Source: Pelotomaculum_B sp041645005 (GTDB lineage: Bacteria > Bacillota > Desulfotomaculia > Desulfotomaculales > Pelotomaculaceae). From it: a stretch of 11,039 nt of DNA. Each line of letters starts with the position of its first letter. The stretch's first letter is position 1. Position numbers and translations under genes: made by a program. Below, in pieces: positions 1 through 6,346 of this stretch. Below the pieces are notes generated by a model, which saw nothing but the letters and a program-made list of their open reading frames with translations, ran no database searches and was not told the DNA's origin. Where the stretch lies: assembly GCA_041645005.1 (NCBI GenBank), contig JBAZQW010000058.1:1-11039 (forward strand), written 5' to 3'.

Positions 1-669
1 CTCAACACCAGACAGCGCTATAATCTGCTCGACACCCTGCTGCCGGGGGCGTCGCTGCATACCCCCACCCACGAGCTGCTCTATCTTGGCCAGCATGAGG
101 GACTTTACTACGTAATTCACGATATCACCTCATACGGCAATGCCAACCAGCCAAATCCCGACGGCACCCTGGGGAAAATAGTGCTGAACAGAGTTGCGGT
201 TACAGACCTGTCCCTGCCCAGAAGGAACGGCATGCTGTTTATAGACTCCCTCACAGGCGGAAAACAGATTGAGACAAAGGGTGGGTCAAACGATTCCTCA
301 AATAACTATAACGTGAGTGTGTTCTTAAACGGCAGCCAGGTGGCTTTTCCGGACCAGAAGCCTTTTATCGATCAGTCCGCTGGCAGGGTTTTGGTGCCGG
401 TGCGTTTTGTTTCAGAAGCGTTGGGAGCGAAAGTTCAGTGGGTGCAACAGGAGCAAAAAATAGTGATTAATAAGGGCGGTAAGCAGATAATTTTATATGT
501 GGGGGAAAAGGACGTTTCTGTTAACGGCCAGAAATATACCCTGGATGTTGCTGTAAGACTTGTTAACGACAGGACAATGGTGCCTTTGAGATTTGTCAGT
601 GAAGCGCTGGGCGCCGGGGTAAAATGGACGGGGTACGGCAGCGGCGGAAGGGTGGATATCACCGAATAA
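1..669 (+). CDS. NlpC/P60-type cell-wall peptidase with C-terminal stalk domain (5'-partial)
   Basis: The reading frame is open from base 1 and ends at TAA 667-669 (222 residues visible), so the gene starts outside the window; an internal GTG at 181 is not a credible start. Visible residues 1-75 match the end of an NlpC/P60 papain-like peptidase: a PG-x-L segment, then THELLYLG with the likely catalytic His24, then YYVIHD with His40 as the usual third active-site residue. The catalytic Cys would lie upstream and cannot be checked. The following VAVTDLSL and IDSLT segments are typical of this family's C-terminal edge. Residues ~98-222 form two copper-amine-oxidase-N-like stalk repeats, marked by VPVRFVSEALGAKVQW and VPLRFVSEALGAGVKW. 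The family cleaves peptide cross-links of peptidoglycan outside the membrane. The stalk part may act as a spacer or wall-binding module (inference). A terminator follows directly. Confidence 0.85.
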   Translation, partial: LNTRQRYNLLDTLLPGASLHTPTHELLYLGQHEGLYYVIHDITSYGNANQPNPDGTLGKIVLNRVAVTDLSLPRRNGMLFIDSLTGGKQIETKGGSNDSSNNYNVSVFLNGSQVAFPDQKPFIDQSAGRVLVPVRFVSEALGAKVQWVQQEQKIVINKGGKQIILYVGEKDVSVNGQKYTLDVAVRLVNDRTMVPLRFVSEALGAGVKWTGYGSGGRVDITE

Positions 670-691
670 GAAGGTGTATAAAGGAATAATC

Positions 692-715
692 AAAAGAGCC
701 TTCGGGCTTTTTTTT
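692..715 (+). terminator. Rho-independent terminator of the NlpC/P60 gene
   Basis: An AGCC-TTCG-GGCT hairpin (697-708) is preceded by AAAAG and followed by eight T (708-715). The stable TTCG tetraloop and T-run, 23 bases after the stop codon, make this a standard intrinsic terminator. Confidence 0.85.
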
Positions 716-836
716 ATGGGCTGAAAGCATGCTAAGGAAGGAATTACCACCAACTGGCTCAAAGGTTTCCGGTAATATATAGAGAAGTCTTCCATAGCAA
801 TTTATGCAAAGAACCTCAGAAAAAGGGGAGATTGCT

Positions 837-2111
837 GTGAAGCGGAAAACAGTTGCTCTGGCAGCTTTTATGGTCATAATTATTACGCTGTTCGTATTTT
901 CAACTCCAGCGGCAGACTCAACATCACCGTACCAAATATACATAATTCAAAAAGGTGACACTTTGTTTTCCATAGGAAAGAAATTTACAATACCTGTTGA
1001 TGAACTTAAAACGGCGAACTGCCTGCTTTCGGATACAATTATCGCCGGGCATGGACTGTGGATCCCCTCCACAGGCAGCAAAGGCACACTGAGCAGCAGG
1101 TTTATTCTCGGCTTTTACGTTGACAGGGAGGGAAGCCAACCCGGCTCTTATGACCGGATGCTGACGAACAGCAGCCAGATCAGCGCTGCTGCTCCCTTTT
1201 GGTACAGGCTGGCGCCGGATAGCCCCACTGAAGTTCAGGAGCAACATACCGCCGATGAAACTTCACCCGTTGATCTAAAAGATATCATAAGCGCAGCCCA
1301 CCAAAATAATATTCAGATGCTGGCTTTAGTACATAACCTGATCTATCCCGGGCAGGTTGACGGCGCTGGCCTGGCCGCAAAGATGCTCGCCACTGCGGAA
1401 ACCAGGAATATGTTCATTAACCGGTTGGAAGATTTGATCAAGGAATACGGATATGATGGCATAAACCTGGATATCGAAAGAATCAATTTGGATGACAGGG
1501 AAAAGTTCTCTTTACTGGTAAAGGAGTTGTATCAGCGGCTTGACCGGCAGGGGTTTAAAGTTACGGTTTGTGTCCCGGCCAAAACGCGTGACGACATTAC
1601 CAGCGCCTGGTCCGGCCCTTTTGACTATAAGGAGATAGGCCGTTATGCCCATTATGTAATCATCATGACTTACGATGAGCACGGATATGACAGCGGGCCG
1701 GGGCCGATTGCTTCCAGCGACTGGGTCAGGGATGTGGCCAGGTACGCTGTTGCAAATATTCCAACGGAAAAGATACTTTTGGGAATACCCGGCTACGGGT
1801 TTGACTGGGTACAGCAGAAGCCGCCCAGGTATATTTCATTTGCGCAGGCATCTGCGCTGGCCGCCTCTCAGGGTGTGGGTATTATGTGGGACAATGGGGG
1901 GAAGGCGCCATACTTTACATACAGTGACATAGACCAGCAGGAACACCAGGTCTGGTTTGAAAACGCCTCCAGCCTTTCCCATAAGCTGGATGTCGTCGAA
2001 GAGTTCAACCTGAGAGGAATTGCCATCTGGAGGCTTGGCCTGGAAGACCCGGCAGACTGGGAAGTTTTGAACAGCAAAATAAAAGCCGAGAAGAAACAGC
2101 AAACCGGCTGA
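837..2111 (+). CDS. Exported LysM-glycosyl hydrolase family 18 protein (spore/cell-wall hydrolase type)
   Basis: A protein of 424 residues. I chose GTG 837 because AAGGGGAG (823-830) lies six bases upstream and the resulting N-terminus (MKRKT, then a hydrophobic run) is a clean signal peptide. The upstream in-frame ATG at 804 has no such site. Residues ~32-77 are one LysM peptidoglycan-binding repeat (YIIQKGDTLFSIGKKF...LWIP), with an unusual Cys62. Residues ~88-418 form a GH18 barrel. The strand-4 catalytic motif DGINLDIE is intact, with acid/base Glu214; MTYDEHG and the closing AIWRLGLEDPADW are further GH18 marks. The arrangement resembles Bacillus SleL/YaaH-like enzymes, which cleave cortex muropeptide glycan bonds during germination. 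I therefore infer a spore-cortex or wall N-acetylglucosaminidase, but have not separated it from other GH18 wall enzymes. It sits alone after a terminator; its stop lies 18 bases before a 66-bp palindrome. Confidence 0.88.
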   Translation: MKRKTVALAAFMVIIITLFVFSTPAADSTSPYQIYIIQKGDTLFSIGKKFTIPVDELKTANCLLSDTIIAGHGLWIPSTGSKGTLSSRFILGFYVDREGSQPGSYDRMLTNSSQISAAAPFWYRLAPDSPTEVQEQHTADETSPVDLKDIISAAHQNNIQMLALVHNLIYPGQVDGAGLAAKMLATAETRNMFINRLEDLIKEYGYDGINLDIERINLDDREKFSLLVKELYQRLDRQGFKVTVCVPAKTRDDITSAWSGPFDYKEIGRYAHYVIIMTYDEHGYDSGPGPIASSDWVRDVARYAVANIPTEKILLGIPGYGFDWVQQKPPRYISFAQASALAASQGVGIMWDNGGKAPYFTYSDIDQQEHQVWFENASSLSHKLDVVEEFNLRGIAIWRLGLEDPADWEVLNSKIKAEKKQQTG

Positions 2112-2129
2112 TTGCATTTACATTATTTA

Positions 2130-2195
2130 CCTAGCAAGTGGGGACGGTTCTTGCCTTGCTAATTAGCAAGGCAAGAACCGTCCCCACTTGCTAGG
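2130..2195. repeat. 66-bp perfect palindrome (2 x 31-nt arms around AATT)
   Basis: Bases 2130-2160 are the exact reverse complement of 2165-2195, and the centre AATT is itself palindromic, so all 66 bases form a perfect inverted repeat. Each arm also has its own short ends, TAGCAAG...CTTGCTA (2132-2138/2155-2161 and 2164-2170/2187-2193), around the core GTGGGGACGGTTCTTGC, so the unit is a nested palindrome. No T-run follows on either strand, so it is not a standard terminator, and no target-site duplication is visible. The GGGGACGGTTCTT core resembles repeats I associate with REP-type/IS200-like elements of Firmicutes; this is from memory and unverified. It ends the minus-strand HNH-like gene, whose last 11 codons and stop it supplies. 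Confidence 0.85.
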
Positions 2196-2416
2196 CAGTC
2201 ACGGCATATGGCCTGGCAGTTGCTTAGAACAGGCGGACTGTTGGCATCTATAGGGACGACATCCCAACCACCGGGCAGGTCAATGCCTCTCATGTTAAAG
2301 GTAAGATGATTGTTGCACCTTCCATAGTGCTTATGACTATTATTCACGCATTCGCACTCACCATCTGAACGGATAAACGCGGCTCGTGCAACATCCTCCG
2401 GGAAAGACATCGGCAT
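2159..2416 (-). pseudogene. Small HNH-like zinc-binding protein, 3' end replaced by a palindromic repeat
   Basis: The 85-codon frame starts at ATG 2416, eight bases after AGGAGG (2425-2430 on the plus strand). A TTG further upstream (2449) would put that site inside the gene and is less likely. The peptide has a first metal-type cluster (C21, C23, H28, H30, C34 in GECEC...HKHYGRC), a GGW segment, and NCQAICRDC with C67, C71 and C74. Spacing and sequence resemble short HNH-type proteins with the pattern CEC...GRC...W...NC..lC..CH. Two key parts are absent: the central His of the HNH core reads DVVPID, and the final His after C74 is Leu because codons 75-85 come from the palindrome. No continuation is found beyond it. 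I read this as a truncated and probably inactive remnant; a diverged but working small zinc protein cannot be excluded. Confidence 0.6.
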
Positions 2417-2495
2417 CCAATTCACCTCCTGAACGGCATATAAAAGCAAGATTCTATGCTATACTATGATTAATAGGACAAAATATTTTGCTATA

Positions 2496-2532
2496 AAAAG
2501 TGGTTGAAAGCATAGTGCTCTCAACCACTTTT
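2496..2532 (-). terminator. Terminator of ilvD (possibly bidirectional)
   Basis: AAAAGTGGTTGA (2496-2507) pairs with TCAACCACTTTT (2521-2532). The loop holds a further AGCA/TGCT pairing, giving a long hairpin. On the minus strand it starts eight bases after the ilvD stop and ends in a five-T tract. On the plus strand TTTGTTTGTTTT follows, so it may also stop transcription from the left. Confidence 0.8.
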
Positions 2533-2539
2533 GTTTGTT

Positions 2540-4243
2540 TTAACGGCATTTCTCCGGCACCCTGACCACCGCTCCCGTGCTGGCGGAGGTAACCATCGCC
2601 GCATAGCGGGCCAGGTAGCTCTTGCCGGTCACTTTCGGAGCGGGCGGCTGCCAGTTGCTCCGGCGGGTGGCCAGCTCTTCATCAGTAATTTTAACATTCA
2701 AAATCCGTTTGGGTATATCGATCTCAATGATGTCGCCTTCCTGTACCAGGGCTATAGGTCCGCCCTCGGAAGCTTCGGGTGATACGTGGCCGATACTGGC
2801 GCCGCGGGTGCCCCCGGAAAAACGGCCGTCAGTGATCAGCGCCACATCCTTGTCAAGCCCCATGCCGGAGATTGATGAGGTGGGGCTCAGCATTTCGCGC
2901 ATGCCCGGGCCGCCCTTGGGCCCCTCGTAGCGTATGATTATCACGTCGCCCTTATTGATCTGGCTGTCCATTATAGCGGCAAAAGCCTCTTCCTCGCTGT
3001 CAAACACCCGGGCCGGGCCGCTGTGCGACAGCATTTCCTTGGCTACAGCCGACTGCTTCACCACAGCTCCGTCCGGCGCCAGGTTGCCCCTTAAAATGGC
3101 GATGCCACCCTCTCTGGTGTAGGGATTATCCATGGTGCGAATCACTTCGGCATCTCGCACCACCGCCTGGCTGATGTTCTCACCAAGCGATTTCCCGGTG
3201 ACCGTTTTTTCATCCAATTTGAGCAGCCCGTGCTCACTGAGCTGTTTCAGAACGGCGGAGATGCCGCCGGCACCGTAAAGGTTAAACAGCCGGTGCGTGC
3301 CGCCGGGGCTCAGCTTGCAGATATTCGGGACGCGGGCGCTGATTTCATCAAAGTCTTCCAGCTTTAGCGGCACTTCGGCCTCGTCGGCGATGGCCAGGAG
3401 GTGCAGGACCGTGTTACTGGAGCCGCCGATAGCCATATCCAGTGCTATGGAGTTGTGAAAGGCGTTTAAAGTCAGGATATCACGCGGGCGGATGTTGTCC
3501 CTGACCATCTGTACGGCCTGCTGGCCGGCCAGCTTGGCCAGAGCCTTGCGCTGCCCGTACGGGGCCGGGATGGTGCCGTTGCCCGGCAGTCCTATGCCGA
3601 GCGCCTCGACCAGGCAGTTCATGGAGTTGGCGGTGAAAAGCCCCGCGCAGCTGCCGCAGGTTGGGCAGGCGCTCATCTCCATCTCTGTCATTTCCGCCTC
3701 GCTGATTTTACCCGCGGCGTAAGCTCCCACGGCTTCAAAAAGAGGCCGCACGAGGTCCGCTTCCTGGCCGGCGTAGTTGCCGGTCAGCATTGGCCCGCCG
3801 CTGACGTAGACGGACGGTATGTTGAGCCTGCATGCCGCCATGAGCATGCCAGGCACGATCTTGTCACAGTTGCCGATGAGTACCAGTCCGTCAAACTTGT
3901 GAGCCACCGCCATGGTCTCAATTGAATCAGCAATCAGTTCGCGGCTGGCCAGAGGGTATTTCATACCATCGTGGTTCATGGCGATCCCGTCACAAATGCC
4001 TATCACCGGGAATTCAATCGGTGTGCCGCCCCCGGCGGCCACGCCCAGTTTAGCTGCCTGGGCCAGATCCCGCAGGTGAACGTGTCCGGGGATAATCTCG
4101 TTAAAAGCGTTGACAATACCGATCAACGGCTTCTTCAAGTCGTCCGGGGTATAGCCCATGGCATAAAAGAGGGATCTGTGCGGCGCCCGGGCTACCCCCC
4201 GGGTTACCTGTTCACTGGGTAAGGAAAAATTATCTTTATTCAT
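2540..4243 (-). CDS. ilvD: Dihydroxy-acid dehydratase
   Basis: A protein of 567 residues, full length for the IlvD/Edd family. It dehydrates 2,3-dihydroxy-isovalerate and 2,3-dihydroxy-3-methylvalerate to the 2-keto acids that precede valine, leucine and isoleucine. Recognisable blocks are NAFNEIIPGHVHLRDL (45-60), GICDGIAMNHDGMKYPLASRE (residues 82-102), GNCDKIVPGM (124-133; Cys126, and Lys128 as the usual Mg-site lysine), CPTCGSCAGLFTANSMN (193-209; Cys199) and a C-terminal TDGRFSGGTRG block. Gly53 stands where the [2Fe-2S] subclass usually has Cys (PCNxHL), which suggests an oxygen-sensitive [4Fe-4S]-type enzyme (inference). The start ATG 4243 follows AAAAGGAGG at seven bases. No other ilv or leu gene is adjacent; it has its own terminator and a probable promoter, so it appears monocistronic. 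No T-box leader is visible in front of it. Confidence 0.96.
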   Translation of the reverse strand: MNKDNFSLPSEQVTRGVARAPHRSLFYAMGYTPDDLKKPLIGIVNAFNEIIPGHVHLRDLAQAAKLGVAAGGGTPIEFPVIGICDGIAMNHDGMKYPLASRELIADSIETMAVAHKFDGLVLIGNCDKIVPGMLMAACRLNIPSVYVSGGPMLTGNYAGQEADLVRPLFEAVGAYAAGKISEAEMTEMEMSACPTCGSCAGLFTANSMNCLVEALGIGLPGNGTIPAPYGQRKALAKLAGQQAVQMVRDNIRPRDILTLNAFHNSIALDMAIGGSSNTVLHLLAIADEAEVPLKLEDFDEISARVPNICKLSPGGTHRLFNLYGAGGISAVLKQLSEHGLLKLDEKTVTGKSLGENISQAVVRDAEVIRTMDNPYTREGGIAILRGNLAPDGAVVKQSAVAKEMLSHSGPARVFDSEEEAFAAIMDSQINKGDVIIIRYEGPKGGPGMREMLSPTSSISGMGLDKDVALITDGRFSGGTRGASIGHVSPEASEGGPIALVQEGDIIEIDIPKRILNVKITDEELATRRSNWQPPAPKVTGKSYLARYAAMVTSASTGAVVRVPEKCR

Positions 4244-4275
4244 ACGTGAGCCTCCTTTTAAGGATTACCTCATCT

Positions 4276-4305
4276 ATTTTAACATGTTTCGGACAAACTG
4301 TGTAA
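4276..4305 (-). promoter_or_regulatory. Possible SigA-type promoter of ilvD
   Basis: On the minus strand TTACAC (4300-4305) and TAAAAT (4276-4281) are 18 bases apart, which places a start of transcription about 25 bases before the ilvD ATG. The -35 match is only moderate. The rest of the ilvD upstream region, about 4306-4416, shows no hairpin, T-box or ORF that I can support. Confidence 0.4.
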
Positions 4306-4416
4306 GGGAAGTTGTCATACTATTAAGTTATCTGCCTGGACAGCTCTTTGTTTTTCAATCACATTTTCATGAAGACATTTTACACCCGCCTATGATATAG
4401 AAAAACCGCCCGTTTA

Positions 4417-4445
4417 TTTACAACCATTCACTTTCAAGATAAAAT
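4417..4445 (+). promoter_or_regulatory. SigA-type promoter of the 33-codon ORF
   Basis: TTTACA (4417-4422) and TAAAAT (4440-4445) are separated by exactly 17 bases, one mismatch each from consensus. Transcription would start near 4452, about 30 bases before ATG 4481, and stop at the terminator near 4610, giving an RNA of roughly 150-160 nt. Confidence 0.6.
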
Positions 4446-4480
4446 ATTCTTAGCCCAGTGCTTACCAGGGATGTGTCAGC

Positions 4481-4582
4481 ATGAAGGAGTACGAAAAGCC
4501 CGAACTTATTGAGTATGATAGCTTAATAAATACAACAGGTATGCCTGCCGGGCTGAGTGGCGGCCCGCCCATTATACATTAG
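4481..4582 (+). CDS. Candidate RiPP precursor peptide with YxxPxL leader motif
   Basis: ATG 4481 to TAG 4580-4582, 33 residues. AGGGA (4467-4471) lies nine bases upstream as a weak ribosome binding site. The N-terminal half is charged and holds Y4-x-x-P7-x-L9 followed by T18-T19-G20. Y4, P7, L9, D13 (Gly in the usual pattern) and T19 fit the YxxPxLxxxGxxxxxT spacing of lasso-peptide leaders bound by PqqD-like RRE domains. The C-terminal half (MPAGLSGGPPIIH) is uncharged apart from the terminal His, rich in Gly and Pro, and without Cys. It has no Asp or Glu, so it cannot form a lasso macrolactam. The gene has its own promoter and terminator. No cyclase, peptidase, radical SAM enzyme, RRE protein or transporter lies in the window. 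Alternatives are a non-modified small peptide, an attenuator leader, or an sRNA. The function is not known. Confidence 0.55.
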   Translation: MKEYEKPELIEYDSLINTTGMPAGLSGGPPIIH

Positions 4583-4610
4583 AGCTGGTAACAGCTCTTT
4601 TTGTTTTTTT
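4581..4610 (+). terminator. Rho-independent terminator overlapping the small ORF's stop
   Basis: AGAGCTG (4581-4587) and CAGCTCT (4592-4598) form a 7-bp stem with a GTAA loop, followed by TTTTGTTTTTTT. The left arm begins inside the TAG stop codon (4580-4582), so the unit ends immediately after the peptide. Confidence 0.85.
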
Positions 4611-4612
4611 GT

Positions 4613-4641
4613 TTGATATCGCACGGAATTTTGATTAAGAT
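4613..4641 (+). promoter_or_regulatory. SigA-type promoter of the MBL-fold gene
   Basis: TTGATA (4613-4618) and TAAGAT (4636-4641) are 17 bases apart and begin right after the preceding T-run. The start codon at 4669 follows about 20 bases after the predicted transcription start, so this gene is independent of the small ORF. Confidence 0.55.
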
Positions 4642-4668
4642 AAATTCATAGCAGGGAGGAGGGACCAT

Positions 4669-5445
4669 GTGAGCGATAATAATTTTATCAAGTTTTTAGG
4701 CACAGCCGGAGCCAGGTTTGTGATGGCCAAACAGCTCAGATCTTCCGCGGGGACGTTTCTTTCAATGAAAGGTCAAAACATTATGCTGGACCCTGGTCCC
4801 GGCGCGCTGGTCAGGATGGCTTCCTCCAGGCCAAAGATAGATGTCGCAAAACTGGACGCGATAATTCTCACCCATGCCCATATTGACCACAGTAATGACG
4901 CGAATGTGCTGATCGACTCCATGACCGGTGGGGGACTGACCAGGCGCGGGGTATTGTTTGCGCCGTGGGAGTGCCTTTACGGTGAAGATTCTGTTATTCT
5001 AAAATACCTGCGGGGCTTTTTAGAGGATATCGTGGTGCTGGAGGGAAACAAGGATTACCGGCTGGGCGACCTGTCATTTTCCACTTCAGCAAGGCATCAG
5101 CATGCTGTGGAGACCTACGGCATTAAATTCAATTTGGATGACTTGATGGTTTCGTTCATGGTTGACACCAGGTTCTTTCCGGAACTGCCGCAAAGCTACG
5201 AAGACACGGATGTGCTGGTAATCAATGTGGTGCGGCACGTCGCGCACCAGAACAGCAGGATCATGCACCTGAGTATGGACGATGTCAGAACCATTATTGC
5301 CGGGCTAAAGCCCAAGAAGGTGTTCTTGACGCACTTCGGCATGACCATGCTGAAAGCCAAACCCTGGGAACTGGCGCGCCAATTGACGGTCGATCTGGGC
5401 GTCGAAGTGACCGCCGCCTCTGACGGCCTGACCGTGCAACTGTAG
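4669..5445 (+). CDS. Metallo-beta-lactamase-fold hydrolase
   Basis: A protein of 258 residues. GTG 4669 follows GGGAGGAGGG (4653-4662) at six bases; the overlapping ATG at 4667 is followed at once by TGA and cannot be used. Metal-binding motifs of the fold are all present: HAHIDH (His69, His71, Asp73, His74), His143/His145 in ARHQHAV, Asp166 in FMVDTR and His222 in LTHFG. The N-terminal FLGTAG and LDPGPG segments and the lack of a signal peptide suggest a cytoplasmic RNase Z/PhnP-like subgroup member that hydrolyses a phosphodiester or similar ester (inference). The substrate cannot be read from sequence. The upstream neighbour is the YxxPxL small peptide. PqqB of PQQ biosynthesis is also an MBL-fold protein, but I see no specific PqqB likeness. 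Confidence 0.85.
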   Translation: MSDNNFIKFLGTAGARFVMAKQLRSSAGTFLSMKGQNIMLDPGPGALVRMASSRPKIDVAKLDAIILTHAHIDHSNDANVLIDSMTGGGLTRRGVLFAPWECLYGEDSVILKYLRGFLEDIVVLEGNKDYRLGDLSFSTSARHQHAVETYGIKFNLDDLMVSFMVDTRFFPELPQSYEDTDVLVINVVRHVAHQNSRIMHLSMDDVRTIIAGLKPKKVFLTHFGMTMLKAKPWELARQLTVDLGVEVTAASDGLTVQL

Positions 5446-5509
5446 GGTAAATAACTTAGAATAACTTAAGCTTAGTGTACCTGGTACCTAAGTTATTCAG
5501 TTATTTACC
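5446..5509. repeat. 64-nt imperfect palindrome downstream of the MBL-fold gene
   Basis: GGTAAATAACT (5446-5456) pairs with AGTTATTTACC (5499-5509). After a two-base bulge, GAATAACTTA (5459-5468) pairs with TAAGTTATTC (5489-5498). The 20-nt loop contains a second small hairpin, GTACC-T-GGTAC (5477-5487). It begins at the base after the MBL stop codon. No T-run follows, so it is not a standard terminator. A small mobile palindrome or an RNA-stabilising hairpin are both possible. Confidence 0.7.
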
Positions 5510-5575
5510 GTCAAAAGAACCAAAAGGCCGCCCCTGACGTCAAAAAGATTAGATACCTGATAAGGAGATGATTCA

Positions 5576-6337
5576 ATGATGGTTAGAACAAGGCTTTATC
5601 TGTATCTTGCAATACTGATGTTAACACTGCTGTTTATCCCGGCAGTTGCTTCCGCCGCCCAGGTGCTGGATGAAAACAGCAGCGGCGAGGTGGTGGTAAT
5701 CGTCGAGGGACAGTCGCTGAAATTAAGCCTGCCCAGCAATCCTTCCACCGGTTTTTCATGGCAGTACTTTCCGGAGCCTGATAGCAGCATTTTAAAGGAG
5801 ACGGGACATGAATACCGGGGAGGAGAATCAAACCTGATTGGCGCCGGAGGCCGGGAATACTGGACTTTCCAGGCTGCCGGCACAGGCTCGGTCACGCTTT
5901 CCCTCGCTTATATGCGGCTGTGGGAAAGCCGCATGCCGGAGAAAATATTCAAGTTGGAGATTAAAGTCTCTCCCCAGGTTAGAGTCCTGCTGGACGGCAA
6001 GGCCCTGGATTTTGACGTGCCGCCAGTCATAGAAGAAGGCCGGACCCTGGTTCCCCTGAGGGCTCTCTTTGAAGCGCTCGGCGCGGAAGTGATCTGGAAC
6101 CCTGAAACGCGGCAGGTTACTGCCCAAAAAGAGGGCCTAACCCTGGAACTTACAGTTGGGAGCAGTGAGGCTTACTGGAAGGGCCCCAAAGACGGGCATG
6201 TGGTATCTTTGGAAGTGCCTCCCATTATTATCGGCGGCAGGGTCCTGGCGCCGCTGCGTTTCGTGAGTGAGGCGCTGGGCGACCGGGTTGACTGGGATGA
6301 AGCCACCCGCACCGTGCGCATCACCAGTTATATTTAA
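5576..6337 (+). CDS. Secreted chagasin-like protease inhibitor (I42) fused to stalk repeats
   Basis: A protein of 253 residues. ATG 5576 follows AAGGAG at eight bases; a second ATG at 5579 is equally placed. Residues 1-28 are a signal peptide ending PAVASAA. Residues ~29-132 carry the three loop motifs of chagasin/ICP cysteine-protease inhibitors: NPSTGFSW (55-62), GAGG (89-92) and YMRLWE (112-117, the YxRPW position with Leu for Pro). Residues ~134-250 are two copper-amine-oxidase-N-like stalk repeats, marked by LVPLRALFEALGAEVIWN and LAPLRFVSEALGDRVDWD. The family blocks papain-like cysteine peptidases outside the cell. The stalk may hold the inhibitor in the wall (inference). The same stalk module closes the NlpC/P60 peptidase at the left end of the window; NlpC/P60 enzymes are papain-like, but inhibition of that enzyme is only speculation. 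Confidence 0.85.
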   Translation: MMVRTRLYLYLAILMLTLLFIPAVASAAQVLDENSSGEVVVIVEGQSLKLSLPSNPSTGFSWQYFPEPDSSILKETGHEYRGGESNLIGAGGREYWTFQAAGTGSVTLSLAYMRLWESRMPEKIFKLEIKVSPQVRVLLDGKALDFDVPPVIEEGRTLVPLRALFEALGAEVIWNPETRQVTAQKEGLTLELTVGSSEAYWKGPKDGHVVSLEVPPIIIGGRVLAPLRFVSEALGDRVDWDEATRTVRITSYI

Positions 6338-6346
6338 TAAACGTAG

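Noticed and set aside
804..836. ATG 804 as start of the LysM-GH18 gene
   Set aside because: It has no ribosome binding site, while GTG 837 is six bases after AAGGGGAG and gives a normal signal peptide.
2130..2195. Treating the 66-bp palindrome as the terminator of the GH18 gene
   Set aside because: Neither strand has a T-run after the hairpin, and the symmetry is far beyond what a terminator needs.
4250..4416. T-box or attenuator controlling ilvD
   Set aside because: No T-box sequence, specifier hairpin or terminator/antiterminator pair is visible, and the likely leader is only about 25 bases.
4481..4582. Calling the small ORF a lasso-peptide precursor outright
   Set aside because: The leader spacing fits, but the core has no Asp or Glu for the macrolactam and no B/C maturation genes are in the window, so only a candidate RiPP precursor of unknown class is claimed.
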